A program made the translations under genes and the position numbers. From Brassica napus (Eukaryota; Streptophyta; Magnoliopsida; Brassicales; Brassicaceae), in the NCBI RefSeq assembly GCF_020379485.1, contig NW_026015078.1:1-64000 (forward strand): a stretch of DNA of 64,000 nt, written 5' to 3'. The notes beneath the pieces were generated by a model. The model was not told the origin of the DNA. It saw only the letters and a list, made by a program, of their open reading frames with translations, and did not search any database. This document shows positions 38,540 through 51,398 of this stretch, piece by piece (within the stretch, counting starts at the first letter, position 1; each line of letters starts with the position of its first letter).

Positions 38540-41065
38540 TTCAAAGCCCATCTAGCCAAACGAGGTGTGATCCATCAAACCAGCTGTCCATACACTCCCC
38601 AACAAAATGGTGTGGCCGAGAGGAAGAACAGGCATCTCATGGAGGTCACTAGGAGCATGATGTTCCATACTAGTGTCCCAAAGAGCTTTTGGGGTGATGC
38701 GGTCCTAACTGCATGCTACCTGATCAACCGCATTCCTACCAGAGTTCTAAAAGACTACTCTCCATTTGAGGTATTGAACAAAGCTAAACCATCTATTGAT
38801 CATATGCGTGTGTTTGGGTGCCTTTGTTTTGTTTTGAAACCAGGAGAACTGAGGAACAAACTGGAGGCTAAGAGCACAAGAGCTATGTTCATTGGGTATT
38901 CACCAAACCAGAAGGGCTATAAGTGCTATGAACCAGAGACTAGGAGAGTCTTGGTATCTAGAGATGTGAAGTTTGTAGAAACCAGAGGGTACTACAACAA
39001 CAAGGATTGGAATGAGCTGGAGAACTTGTCTCAATCCGCATCAGATAGAGCAGCCAATCTCAGACAAGTCATGAGGAGACTTGGGGTCAGCTTACCTATG
39101 GAAGAGCCGGGACAAGCAGGATCAGATAATGTGGGAGGATCAAGCCGGTCTGAAGAGCAAACCGAGACAACTACAGATGAAGTTGAGATCCAAGAAGCTG
39201 CTCCCCTTAATCCTGAGGGGGGAAATCAGGGTGAACCACCTGTATCTGAGGAAGTTCATGATCAAGAAGAGCACCATGACCAAGAGGAGGAAGTGGAGGA
39301 TCAGAATCAGAACTTGGAAGGTGGAGAAGGCACTCAGAATGAAAATGATCAGCCAGTACTTAGGAGAAGTACTAGGATCAAGAAGCCGGCTTCAAACTGG
39401 AACAACACCAGAGTCTACTTCAATGCAGAGGCAGTAGCTCACCCACCCAGTGGCGTGTGCTCCCTAGCTCACTATCCAGAAGAACATCAAGCCTTTGTGG
39501 GTTCATTGGATCAGGAATGGATACCAAGAACATATGCAGAAGCTATGGAAGATGATGAATGGAGGGAATCAGTGAATGATGAAATGGGAGCCATGGAGAG
39601 GAACAACACCTGGTATGAGACAGAGCTTCCAAAAGGAAAGAAAGCCGTGACCAGCAGACTCATACACACCATCAAGTATCTTGCAAATGGGAAGCCAGAA
39701 AGAAAGAAGACCAGATTGGTAGCAAGAGGATACACACAAGTTTATGGAGAAGACTATCTAGACACCTTTGCACCAGTGGCCAAGCTCCACACAATCCGGA
39801 TTATCCTTTCATTGGCAGTAAATCAAGAGTGGGATCTTTGGCAAATGGATGTGAAGAATGCCTTCTTGCAAGGTGAACTAGAAGATGAGGTATATATGAG
39901 ACCACCGCCGGGAATGGAAGAGATGGTGAAACCAGGGAATGTACTCAGACTCAGAAAAGCCATATATGGTTTGAAGCAATCACCAAGAGCTTGGTATCAC
40001 AAGCTGAGCACTACACTGAATGGGAGAGGCTTTGTGAAGTCTCAAGCGGATCACACACTCTTCACTCTCACCAGCAAGCAAGGGATTGTTGTGATTCTAG
40101 TCTATGTGGATGATATCATCATCACTGGTTGTGACAAGGAGGGGATCAGTTCAACCAAGACCTTTCTTAAAGCTGCATTTGATATCAAAGACCTAGGAGA
40201 ACTGAAGTACTTCCTCGGCATTGAGATGTGCAGATCAAAGGAAGGATTGTTCATGTCCCAAAGAAAGTATACCCTGGACATCTTAAAGGAGGCAGGAGAT
40301 CTTGGAGGAAGACAAGCCAAGACACCACTTGAAGAAGGTTACAAGGTATTGCGAGAGGGGGAGTATGAAGATACTCCATTTGAAGATGTCAAGCAGTATA
40401 GAAGGATGGTTGGGAAGCTGATCTATCTAACCATCACTCGGCCAGATGTGTGCTTTGCAGTTAATCAAGTAAGCCAGCACATGCAAACTCCCAAGGTTCA
40501 TCACTGGAACATGGTGGAGAGGATCCTAAGATACTTGAGAGAGGCGCCAGGTCAGGGTGTATGGATGGCTTGCAACAAGAACACTGAGGTGATAGGATAC
40601 TGTGATGCAGATTGGGCTGGGGACAGAGTAGACAGAAGGTCAACCACCGGCTATTGTACATTCATTGGAGGGAATCTGGTCACTTGGAAGAGCAAGAAGC
40701 AGAAGGTGGTGTCTTGCTCAAGTGCAGAAGCAGAGTACAGATCAATGAGGAAGCTAACCAGTGAGCTTATCTGGATAAAGGGGCTTCTAGGCGACTTGGG
40801 AATTGAGATCACCACTCCCATGACCATGCATTGTGACAATCAAGCTGCAATACACATTGCATCCAACTCAGTCTTCCATGAGAGGACAAAACACATAGAA
40901 GTGGACTGTCACAAGGTGAGACAAGCAGTAGAACAGCAAGTGATCCTCCCATGCTATACAAGAAGTGAGGATCAGCTGGCTGACATCTTCACCAAGGCAG
41001 CCAGCAGCAAAGTTTGTGAGTCCATTCTTCCAAGACTTGGACTCATAAACCTTCCATGTCAATGA
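38540..41065 (+). pseudogene. B1 polyprotein, C-terminal part (rest of integrase, RT, RNase H)
   Basis: After the TTCAA duplication the B1 frame resumes in phase and runs to TGA at 41065. It carries the integrase C-terminal part (QNGVAERKNRH), the acidic linker, RT with YVDDIIITG, and RNase H with DADWAGD and TKHIEVDCHK. Counting codons on both sides of the insertion gives 1457 residues, the same as B2, so B1 was intact when B2 landed. Differences from B2 are scattered single changes. Without the N-terminal part it has no natural start; a GTG at 38567 is not credible. Confidence 0.92.
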
Positions 41066-41199
41066 TCCCCTCACCATGGAGTATTCTACTCTTTTTCCTT
41101 TGCTTGGTTTTTTTATCCCAAGTGGTTTTTCCAAGTAAAGGTTTTAATGAGGGAATGCTTCATGGATTTCCAAGCTTGACACTCACTACTGTCAAGCTT

Positions 41200-41208
41200 G
41201 AGGGGGAG
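41200..41208 (+). other. Polypurine tract of B1
   Basis: GAGGGGGAG abuts the 3' LTR. Directly upstream is the stem CAAGCTTGAC (41171-41180) / GTCAAGCTTG (41191-41200) with a 10-base loop that differs from B2's loop at two positions. Confidence 0.88.
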
Positions 41209-41682
41209 TGTTGACATGAAGAATAAAGCAAGAAGATAGGAACTTGGAGAACAAGGCTGTCCGTACAACCTAAGAGTGACTTGCAAGGAAAGGAAGCAAG
41301 TCATGAGTTAACCAACTCGGTCAAGTGATTAAAAGATCTCCTAGTGAGTGGGAATGTCGACATGTATCCGTTGAAGAGAAGTGAGTGGAGGAGTCACGGG
41401 TGTGTCTAAGAGAAGAGAGAGGGAGCTGACCGTTGGGAGCTGTCACTATCCCTCTTGCTGAACGAGCCATCCGCGGATCTGCTTTCTCTTTGTTTATTCT
41501 TTCCCTTGTACTATCTTCTCATTGTTTATGCATTCTTGTATGTCTTTAAATACCTTGTCATGTGTAACAAATCAAGAGAGGAAACTTATTCTCCTTCTAT
41601 TCTCTTTGTCACACTCTCACGGAAACTCTCTCCATCTCTTACTCTTCTCTCTTAATCTCTCCTTAATCTTCTAAAACTCTCA
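41209..41682 (+). repeat. 3' LTR of B1
   Basis: 474 bp, with no difference from 30289-30762 found on line-by-line comparison. It ends CTCTCA followed by the TGCTA duplication. Confidence 0.96.
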
Positions 41683-41852
41683 TGCTATTCCCAAACTGGG
41701 AAACTGGAATCACCTGATTTGAAAGTGGGATAACTTCTTCTTGCCAACTCCTATGAGATTTATTCAACTTCCTGGTGATTCTCCACCACTTTATGTATCC
41801 AAATCAAGCTTCTCACAAAGTGATTCATCCTGGTTTGATTGGAACGACGAAG
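41683..41852. repeat. Single satellite monomer between B1 and C
   Basis: 170 bases of the 176-bp satellite, starting with B1's TGCTA duplication and ending with C's CGAAG duplication. The two elements sit in adjacent monomers at almost the same phase. Confidence 0.95.
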
Positions 41853-42849
41853 TGTGATTTTTAAAGAGATCTCTACTCTGGTTGTATGTGTGTGTGTGTA
41901 ACTCCAATGGAGAAGGATAAGAGCTTGTTTTAGGTGATTTGAGAACAGAGATTGATGAGAGTGTTTAAGTGTTTATGAGACTAAAGAGAATGAGATTAAG
42001 AGACTGAGAGACTAAGAGAATAAGTGTTTAGAGATTAGAGTTTTAGATTCAAGAACTAGTTTTTCATTTCCATGAAGGAGAAGGGAAATCCCCCAAACTC
42101 TCTTAAGAGTTACAATTTCGTCCATACATCTGTTTATATAGGCTGTTACAATCTGAGACATCATAAACCTATATCTAATGGCTGTAAATCACTTAAGAGG
42201 AATGGATGGTGTAGATGAGCTGGTCTTGTTGCAATCTGAGTAGTTGATGCTGATTGGTTAAGAGGAGATGGAGTCTGATTGGTTTAATTCAAAATGGGGA
42301 AGGCTGAACTGTGATTGGCTCTCTTTAGGCTCCTCCTAATCTATCCAGAGATCAGTCCAGGTACATGGTCGTGGCTCCCCTTGTCTTTACAGCCAAGGCC
42401 AGCCTGTCCCAAGACCAAACTAGCCAATCACACTCCAATGGCATCTTCTTGATTCTCCTTTGATGCCATCTGATCAGAACCTTATCCACAAGACTGGGAC
42501 CACTTTTATAACTCCTAAACCTTGCCCAGACATTGCACAAGCCTTCCCGGGACGTCAGGTTCGCCCTATTTTTGCACCAACTCCAAAACTTCTCAAATGG
42601 CCGAGTTATGCAAATCTGGGTCGCCCTGGTCCGTACGGATCCGTACTGTCCGTACATGTCCGTACTGCCTCGCCCTATCTTTGCACACTCGCCCATTTGC
42701 TCCCAAATACACTTCTAAGTCTCTCCTAGACTTGACCCTAACTTTGCACATCCATCAGGACACTTCTGGACACCTTGCCCTATCTTTTGCACAAGCCCCA
42801 ACTCAACTCAACACTTTTAGTTTCTCCATGTCTTCTCTTCAAGTTAACA
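41853..42849 (-). repeat. 3' LTR of element C (minus strand)
   Basis: 997 bp, with TG...CA ends read on the minus strand (TGTTAACTTG to AAAATCACA). It contains a short GT run (about 41887-41901), TATATAAA on the minus strand at 42133-42140, and four GTAC motifs at 42633, 42643, 42652 and 42661. Confidence 0.94.
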
Positions 42850-43001
42850 CTCCCCCTCAAGCTTGACTTTAGTTGATCCTATGTCAAGCTTGGAACCTTG
42901 AAGAACTTCCTCATTAAAAACCTCACCAAGGAAAACCCTTTGGGACAAAACCTTGATGAGGGAAAAAGAGTAAAGTCTCCAAGGCCTAGGGATTGGCCAG
43001 T

Positions 43002-43044
43002 GAGTCTTTGTGCCTTACCAACAATGTAAGGGACATAAAGACTC
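43002..43044. other. Long hairpin in element C, shared with element D
   Basis: GAGTCTTTGTG and CCTTAC (43002-43018) pair with GTAAGG and CATAAAGACTC (43026-43044) around a 7-base loop, with a 2-base bulge and one G-T type mismatch. The homologous hairpin in D (56481-56523) pairs perfectly outside the bulge. Confidence 0.7.
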
Positions 43045-44598
43045 TGGATTATGGCCTCTTCATTCTCCCCACGCCTTGTACTCTCCTTACAGCCTGATCT
43101 TGGTCTCTCCCCCTTTCACATAACCTCTTGTTAGGTTAAAGTGCTCGGACACACCAGATCAGCCTCTTCTTGGAGATACAACACTCTTGCTGAGTCTTGA
43201 CTGCTTCTTCTTCTTCTAGAGTCGCCACCTTGTTTCTGGAACTACATGAGGATGCTTCAGCCACTCTCCAATCACCTCAACACTTGAAGCCGCCTTGGAC
43301 ATTGCTTCTTCATCCTTCATCATACTTCCCAACAGGTTGCTTACTCTTCTAGAATAACCACCAAGCTCATTCTGATCATGTAAGATTCAACACTTCTTAG
43401 CCTCTTCATGTAGCCGGTTTGATTGTCCCCCTCTCAACTGACTTCTCAGCCATCTTAGAAAGGCTAGGATGCGGCCGGTTCATCTTTAAAACACCAGTGA
43501 GGCTGAGCAATACTTCAAACTAGGCTTGCCCTCTTCATAGACCTGATTGGAGTCTCCCCCTCTCAACAGACTTTACAGCCACTTTAGAGAAGCTAGGAAA
43601 CAACCAGGAACATCTTCAGTGAGGCTCAAGCGATGGTACCTGATACATTATCCCAAAGGTGCATCAGTACTTATCAAGACACATCACACAATCCATTCAA
43701 ACATTTTAAGTATCATTTCTAGACTTTGATTTGAAATGATGAATGTATTGAATTGAATTGAGCTTAGAACACTTCCCTTTTGTTTTGATGAGTTCCCACT
43801 CGGCCATTGCACCATCTCCATGGCACCATCAACTTCTTGGAAAAAGGCAGAATGGATTCATCAGCTTCTCATCAATCACTTCACCATAGAAGCCGCTTTG
43901 ATGAGTTCTCCTTCACCCTTAGACTGCCTAGAATAGCTCCGACTGATGATCCTTTGTAGGAGCCTTTGCAAATACTTGTTACTGACCATGGATCATATGC
44001 ATTAAGACTCCCCCTCAAGCTTAGAACCGAGACTAGAAGGAGCTAAGCTTGTGATGATCATATGCATCCCCATGGTCTTATAACTATCAGTCTTTCATGA
44101 TAGCTTTCTTCTTGTGAGTCTACTCTCTTCCTTAACCAGGAACTAGGGTGTTTGAATCACCATAGAGAGCCTCACAAGACACACTTCTCATTGCATAATG
44201 ACCCATGCTACACTTCCTGTAGACTTTGGACTGGATATGTCCAATGGTATTATGCAATGGCCATCTCTCATTGCATTATCAATCACACTACACTTCCTGT
44301 AGATTATGAACTAACATGTCCTAGTGATGATATGCAATGACACAAAACCTTTGTCTCTACATTCTTGGTTGTTGGCGAGTTACATGTATCACACTCCTTG
44401 TGTACCTAACACCACCACAACTCAATGCAAGATCAGATCATCCCATTGGGATCAAACCAAGATCATCCATCCTGTTTGATCACCAATGCCACAATAATAT
44501 ATAATACTTGAAACAAGCCAGACAATCAAGGCAAGAACAAGCAGATTCCAATCTCTAAAAATAATAATGCAAGCTCTAAACAATACATTGACATCCTA

Positions 44599-44602
<4 letters not shown>

Positions 44603-44646
<44 letters not shown>
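44603..44646. repeat. TA microsatellite followed by a T run
   Basis: About 14 TA units and then 16 T, inside element C's interior. Confidence 0.95.
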
Positions 44647-45874
44647 AAGTTCTCTAAATGCAATGCAAGCTTACATCAGTACATTTGCAATTTAGGCTCA
44701 TTTTTAAATGCATCACTACATGAATGCACAATCTTAAAGCATTAGCTACATGAATGCAACAGGTTCAATCCATGAGCAATATTAAAGCTATGCACGACAG
44801 TTTCAATCAAAACCAATGATGCAAGCAACTTAGACAATTTCTAATTGATGCAAGACTTTCATTGATGGATTAAACATAGGCATTAGCATCAGACCACAAT
44901 AGGATTGAACTTAGACAGAATGAGACATGCTTATGTATGCAAAACAGCTTTTCAAACATGATGCAAGCAGTAGAGACATTCTACTCAATTCTACAACACA
45001 TTCATGATGATTCAAGCTATGGCAACACACAAGACAATGCAATAAACAAAACATTTTCAGTGCAATTAGCTTAGACATTCTACTAGAAGCTATAAACTAT
45101 TAATGGAACTTTCGATAGGGAAATCACAGAGCATAATCAAGAGATAGACCTATCAAGACATATTAAAATAGATGAGACTAGGTTTACTCCCTTGTTTAAG
45201 ATGCTGAGGAGTGGTCCTTAGTGTCGCCACTTTAATCCTCACTTCTTCTTCTCCTCTCATTGCAATCACCCTTCTGAATTTGCCACCATGATGGAATGCT
45301 TATGGAATTTTCAGCTACTTCTTCAATCACCTCACACTAGAAGCCGCCTTGATAGAGTAGCCTTCTTCTTCACACAGCCAAGAGTGCTCTGTCTTAGTTT
45401 GAGCACTCTCTTGAATAAGCACGCCACTGCCTAGACCCGGTTGGCTTCTTCTTCAATTACTTGCAATGGTAAGGAGAGGAACAACAGTGAGCTTCAGTGA
45501 GTTTTACAACCATATGCGCTTCACCCTTCTTGTAACAACTCTCCATTGCACACACAATGGGCACCATTCATTCTCTTTCAACTCGGATTTGATGATGAAC
45601 TAGGAACACCTTTTGTGAACCTGAAACATCACTCAAACTCCAGCAAGGATAAGACACAATTGCATTGGGATCAATCCTTGACTTCATCAAGTTTGATCAC
45701 CAATGTCTCAGGCTTTATTACACTAGACAGAATCAAGAAAATGTCAAGTTCTTATCTATGCAAGCAGCCTTTCTCTAAATACTAAGCAAGACCTTATCAG
45801 ATTCAAGCCAAAGTATTTAGACAATTTTAACAACTCCTTAATATTCAACTTAGACTTTAATCTAAATGCAATAA

Positions 45875-46465
45875 TCTGACTTTTAGGAATGTAAAGGATT
45901 ATCTGAGTTTAGAAAGGATTAAAGAAGGAGAATAAGAGATTAAGAAACAACTTAGAGACTAATGGAGAATCATAGTGAAATGAGTAAAGAGAAAGATTGT
46001 TTAGAACTGTCTAATCTTTATTAATGATCCTGAGTTACAATATATAGTAAGGAGAGCTTAGGGTTTCGATCACAAAAGGATAAGGAAAGCATGTGAAGTC
46101 AAAAGGAGGAGGAGCCTATATTTGAATCCGGCCAATGAGCTTCTCCAAGTGTGTGAGGCATCTAGCATCTTCCCATAGATGCTGTTTACTTTCCAGTCCA
46201 TGCCAGACTGTCAGTCCGCGCCTCATCCCTTCTTCCTCCGCGGTCTTATCCACTCCAATGCTTATCCTCCTCTCCACTAAGTTACCTTGGTAACTTATCT
46301 TTACCTTGGTGAGTTTGGTTGATGTCCTATGTACGGATGGTACGGCCTGTACGGCCTTGTACGGATCACTCAACCCAAACTCATCTCTTCTTTCATACTT
46401 CATCTCTTCCTCTAATGCCTTAACTCCCTTAGCTCCTCTTCTCATATACTTAACTCTGATCAACA
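45875..46465 (-). repeat. 3' LTR of element E (minus strand)
   Basis: 591 bp. It contains four GTAC motifs at 46331, 46340, 46349 and 46359, one of them in TCCGTACAA (minus strand, 46357-46365). Confidence 0.94.
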
Positions 46466-46503
46466 CTCCCCCTCAAGCTTAGCTTTGTGAAAGTCTAAGC
46501 TTG
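46466..46503 (-). other. Polypurine tract and adjoining stem of element E
   Basis: On the minus strand GAGGGGGAG (46466-46474) abuts the LTR. The stem next to it is CAAGCTTAG / CTAAGCTTG (46474-46482 and 46495-46503). Compared with B1, B2 and D the base of the stem is changed on both sides, so pairing is kept. Confidence 0.78.
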
Positions 46504-46606
46504 GACAGCTATGAGATCTTCCTCATTAAAAACCTTACCAAGGAAAACCCATTGGGATAAAACCTTGATAAGGGAAAAAGAGTAAAGACCTCACAGCCAA
46601 AGGGGA

Positions 46607-49600
46607 TCAGCTCCTTCTCTTCCCAAGATCAATGAGGCCCAACCTGATGTGAATGGACTCCATTGTCTTCTGTCTTGCAGCCTTGGTGAACACATCAGCC
46701 AACTGATCTTCACTCCTTGTGTAGCATGGCAAGATGACTCCTAAGATGATCATCTGCCTCACCTTGTGGCAATCCACTTCAATGTGCTTGGTTCTCTCAT
46801 GGAACACCGAGTTGGAGGCAATGTGGATGGCAGCTTGGTTATCACAATGCATTGTCATTGGCGTGGCTTGATCAATCTCCAAATGCTTCAAGATGCCCTT
46901 GATCCACACCAGCTCGTTGGTCAGCTTCAGCATAGCTCTATACTCAGCTTCTGCACTTGAGCAAGACACCACCTTCTGCTTCTTACTCTTCCAAGTAACC
47001 AAGTTGCCTCCAATGAATGTGCAATAGCCTGTGGTTGATCTCCTGTCTGCTCTATCACCAGCCCAATCCGCATCACAATATCCAACCACTTCAGTGCTCC
47101 CATTGCAACCCATCCATACTCCTTGATCAGGTGAGCCGTTGAGATACATCAAGATCCTCTCCACCATGCGCCAATGATGTTCCTTAGGTACTTGCATGTG
47201 TTGACTCACCTGATTCACAGCAAAGCAAATGTCAGGCCTAGTTATGGTAAGGTAAATCAATTTGCCAACTAGCTTTCTATAGAGTTTAGGATCCTGATAA
47301 GGTTTGCTGTCTTCAATCTCCCCCTCTCGTGGGACTTTGTAGCCATCCTCCATAGGCATCCTTGCTGTCTTGCCTCCATAAGCACCTGCACCTTTCAAAA
47401 GATCAAGTGTATACTTCCTTTGGGACATGAACAAACCTTCCTTGGATCTACATATCTCAATTCCAAGAAAGTATTTCATTTCTCCCAAGTCTTTAATCTC
47501 AAACATGGATTTAAGGAACTCCTTGGTTGCTATGATACCTTCCTTATCACTTCCTGTGATAATGATATCATCAACATACACAAGGAGTGCAATCATACCT
47601 GAGGAAGTAGTGAGAGTGAAGAGGGTGTGGTCTAGTTCAGACTTCTTGAAGCCTCGTCCATTCAGAGTAGTACTCAGCTTGTTGTACCAAGCTCTTGGTG
47701 ATTGCTTCAGTCCATAGATAGCTTTCTTCAGTCTCAACACATTCCCTCTCTTCACTAAGTGTTCCAAGCCTGGAGGTGGATGCATATACACTTCATCCTC
47801 CAGCTCTCCTTGTAGAAATGCATTCTTCACATCCATTTGCCATAAGCCCCATCCAAGATTCACAGCCAAGCTTAATACAATCCGGATTGTGTGCAGTTTA
47901 GCTACTGGTGCAAAGGTCTCAATGTAATCCTCTCCATAAGTTTGAGTGAAACCTCTTGCAACCAGTCTTGACTTCTTCCTCTCAATTGTTCCATCAGCCT
48001 TATACTTGATTGTGAAGATCCATCTACTAGTCACAGCCTTCTTCCCTTTTGGTAACTCACTCTCATACCATGTATCATTCTTGATCATAGCTCCTGCCTC
48101 AGCTCCAACTGACTCCTTCCATTCTTTATCCATGATTGCTTCTTCATAGCTTCTTGGGATGTAGTTCTCATCCAAGTTAACCATGAAGGCACAATGTTCT
48201 TCAGGGTATTGAGCAAAGGAACACACAACTTGAGAAGGATGCTCCACAGCTTGGGCATTGTAGTACACTCGCGTGTTTACCCAAGAGGAAGGATCCTTTC
48301 TCAGCCTTGTGCTCCTCCTCAATACAGGTTGTTCTTGCTCTTGAACCGGCTCAGCTTGTGTATGCGGTTCTTGTGCTTCACTCTGATGTTCTTCCTCTCC
48401 TTGGTCTTGCTCACCTTGATGATGAGAACCTGAGTTGAACTCTCCTTCCTCACTCAAGCCGACTCCTTCTTGGCCATTTTCTTGAGTTTCAGGTTCACTT
48501 CCCCCCTCATGATCAAGGTGAGGTGTTTGAGCAGCTCCACTTGGTGCAGTTGAGCTCTCTTCTTGTCTTCCACTTCTTGTGGATTGATCCTGGTTCATCC
48601 TGATACCGAGACCTTCCAAAATGATTCTTAAGACTCCAGCCTTATCTGATGTGAGATCCTTCAAATCTTCTTGATTCTTCTCCTCATAGTATCCTCTTTC
48701 TTCAATGAACTTCACATCTCTAGATACAAGCACCCTTCTAGCTTCTGGATCATAACACTTATATCCTTTTTGAGTTGTTGAGTAGCCAATGAACATTGCC
48801 TTTCTGCTCCTTGCTTCTAGCTTGTTCCTCAACTCTCCTGGTACTAGAACATAGCATAAGCATCCAAACACTCTCATGTATTCCAAGGATGGCTTGCGCT
48901 TGTTCAGAACTTCAAATGGTGCTTGATCCTTCAACACCTTTGTAGGCATCCTGTTGATTAGGTAGCACGCAGTGGATACAGCATCACTCCAGAATCTCTT
49001 AGGTACATTAGCTTGGAACATCAGTGACCGAGCCACTTCCATCAAGTGCCTGTTCTTCCTCTCAGCTACACCATTCTGTTGTGGTGTGTAGGGACAGCTT
49101 GTTTGATGAAGGATTCCATGGTGATCTAGATGACTCTTGAACGCATAGCTTGTGTACTATCCTCCATTATCTGATCTCAAAATTTTAATCCTAGCATGAT
49201 AATGGTTAGTCACATAAGCTTGAAAGTTCTTGAATGCATCTATCACCCTATCTTTTGATGGAATGAGTGTTAACCAGGTGTATTTAGATTTTTCATCAAT
49301 GAATGTGACAAAATACTTATGATTATCTCTAGAAAAACTAGGTGCAGTCCACACATCAGTATGAATCAAATCAAAGCAATTTTCATAAACAGTAGATGTT
49401 CTTGGAAACACATTCTTACAATGCTTGCCTAAAATGCAAGCTTCACACTTATTATTTTCAAAAACCACACCTGGTAACATCAAGTTTAAAGCCCTCTCAT
49501 GGGGATGACCTAGTCTAGCATGCCACAATGCATTTTTATTCAAACTAGAAGCAGAAGTAAATGAGCAGTTATAATTGGAAACAGGATCAAGCTTCTCAAG

Positions 49601-51136
49601 CATGTATAAGTCTCCCTTTGTAACTCCTTTTCCAATCAATTGGCTGCTCTCAATATCCTGAAACTTCACATCATTAGGACTGAATATAACATTGCAATTC
49701 AAATCAGTAGTGCATTTCTTAACTGAAAGTAGGTTTGATGTGAATTCCGGAATGTAAAAAGCTCTAGTGTTCTTATCAAATAGCTTTAAGTTTCCTATTC
49801 CCTTAATAGGTATCTTATCCCCATTTGCAATCATTACACATCCATTAGTAGGTTCTATATCTTTAATCAGGTTGGTGTCACTAATCATATGATGAGATGC
49901 ACCTGAATCTATAATCAATGGTTTGGATGTATTGCTAGCACTATGGCAGATGCTAATCTGTGATCTATATGCATTCATCCTAGCATTTCTATCAATGCAA
50001 TGCTCAATTCCAGTCTTACTATCAATCCTAGCAATCTCAGCCATCTTAGGAGTCATTTCTATAGTTCTAGCAATCATAGAAGCACCAAATGAATACCCAT
50101 GAATGTTACCATTATCCTTGAGCATTTTGATGAGTGCATCCATCTCGGATCTCCTGATGAAGTCTTGATCATTGCCTCGGGGGTTGATAGCTCCAGTGTA
50201 GGTCACCAAAGCCTTTCCATCTCCTTCACGGTTCTCCACTTCAGCTCCACGGTTAGATGGCCCTGCTCCGCTTGATCCTTCAGTCATGTGAGCTTTTGCC
50301 TCTCTCTCCTTCATGAACTTAGCCGGCTTCAAGTGGGGATGGAGTATCCAGCACTGACTCTTCTTGTGTCCATGCTTCTTGCAGTGATCACAATTCCCAT
50401 TGAACTTCCTATCCTCATACTTGTTGTAACCAGCTTTGTTAGCTTGTGGAGGCTCTTCCCGGTCAGGTTGCACAGCGTTTGCAAGAGATAAGTCTCCCTT
50501 GCCTCCAAACAAACCCATTGAGCCCTGCTCCTTCTGTATCTTAGCACACACCTCTTCAAGGTCAGGCAGCTTCTCAGACCATAGCATGTGCTGGATAAGA
50601 CCACTGTAGCTTGCATTCAACGTGAGCAGCAACCCAAAGACCTTGTCCTGCTCGCGTCTCTCATTTAGAAGCTCTGGATCAACCGTGCTTGGCCTCAGCA
50701 TCTCCAACTCAGACCAAAGAGACCTGAACCTCCCCAAGTGCTTAGTGAACTCCGTGTCATCTTGAGTTAACCCATTGATTGCCTTCTTGACTTCAAACAC
50801 TCGGTTCAGGTTAGAAGTGTTTCCATACACTTTCTGTAGAGTATCCCACAGCTCCTTGGCTGTCTCACAGTAGCTATAAGCATCTAGTATAGCCGGCTCC
50901 AAAGAGGCATGAAGGACAGACATCACCATCATGTCTTCTTGTTGCCACTTCTCTACAACACTCTCCTCGGGACTCTCCGTTTCACCCCCCTGAGTAATCA
51001 CCTTTGGAGCCTCACCAGATGTGATATGCTTCCACAAACCCTTGCTTCCCACAGCAGTCTTCACCATCCTAGACCAGACTAGGTAGTTGGTTCCTTTGAA
51101 TGTCACCGCGACCTTCATCTTCATGCCACTCTCCAT
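46607..51136 (-). pseudogene. Element E Gag-Pol polyprotein with one premature stop
   Basis: From ATG at 51136 to the stop at 46607 there are 1510 codons in one frame, broken only by TAG at 49157-49159 (codon 660). The codon is GAG in B1/B2 at the same place (the E of DNGGEY), so a single G-to-T change explains it. Domains: copia Gag; CCHC knuckle at 249-262 (CDHC-KKHG-H-KKSQ-C); protease DSGAS at 410-414; pre-integrase HARLGHPH; integrase to SDNGG at 655-659; after the stop, the rest of integrase, an acidic linker, RT with YVDD at 1187-1190, and RNase H with DADWAGD from 1355. The truncated product keeps Gag and protease but lacks a complete integrase and RT. Identical LTRs say the stop arose recently, or was already in the transposed copy and supplied in trans. 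Confidence 0.93.
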
Positions 51137-51386
51137 CTTGAACAGCTTAACGTTTATAGCTTGAACAACCGGTTAGATCTTGAACTGAGAACCCACGCTG
51201 CTCTCTAGAACACAGATTCACTCTTGAGTCTTCAAATGAACCTCCCACGGACCACCAAGACACACACAAAACACCTTGAGCTTTTGAACTCTCAAGAAAC
51301 TCTCAAACACACTCACTTGTTCTCTTAAAGTTTCAAACTTGAATCCTTAAGAGAATCACTCACGAACTCAGATTGTAATTAACCTG

Positions 51387-51398
51387 GCTCTGATACCA
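51387..51398 (-). other. Primer binding site of element E
   Basis: TGGTATCAGAGC on the minus strand, directly adjoining the 5' LTR. Confidence 0.92.

Larger units (their letters stand above)
30289..41682 (+). mobile_element. Element B1: Ty1/copia retrotransposon interrupted by nested element B2
   Basis: LTRs of 474 bp (30289-30762 and 41209-41682) run TGTTGACATG to AAACTCTCA and look identical line by line, so insertion was very recent. The target duplication TGCTA lies at 30284-30288 and 41683-41687, inside a satellite monomer. Without B2 and its 5-bp duplication the element is 5645 bp. The domain order (integrase before reverse transcriptase) is copia-type. A copia-type centromeric element called CRB is known from Brassica centromeres nested in CentBr; B1 and B2 are candidates for that family, but I have not aligned them. 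Confidence 0.96.
42850..45874 (-). other. Interior of element C, 3' part: non-coding, with repeated modules
   Basis: No credible protein-coding frame. Seen here on the minus strand: polypurine tract GAGGGGGAG (42850-42858) with a 10-bp stem behind it (42858-42867 / 42883-42892); the conserved 3' block (about 42900-42972); a long imperfect hairpin at 43002-43044; a second polypurine-like site with its own stem at about 44009-44051; and a module that includes AGAAGCCGC or TGAAGCCGCC in three diverged copies near 43260, 43870 and 45320. An inverted pair CATTGCATAAT / ATTATGCAATG spans 44189-44259. The part ends at the AATAA duplication of element E. Confidence 0.7.

Noticed and set aside
33664..41134. 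Frames of 60-118 codons overlapping the B1/B2 polyproteins in other frames or on the minus strand
   Set aside because: Shadows of the conserved copia coding sequence, duplicated only because the elements are duplicated.
42352..42866. 89-114 codon frames in C's LTR, repeated at 57877-58421
   Set aside because: Overlapping frames on both strands in the same LTR segment with no recognisable domain; best read as non-coding LTR.
46116..46466. 116-119 codon frame in E's LTR (also 51640-51999)
   Set aside because: LTR sequence containing the GTAC cluster; no domain, and present twice only because LTRs are duplicated.
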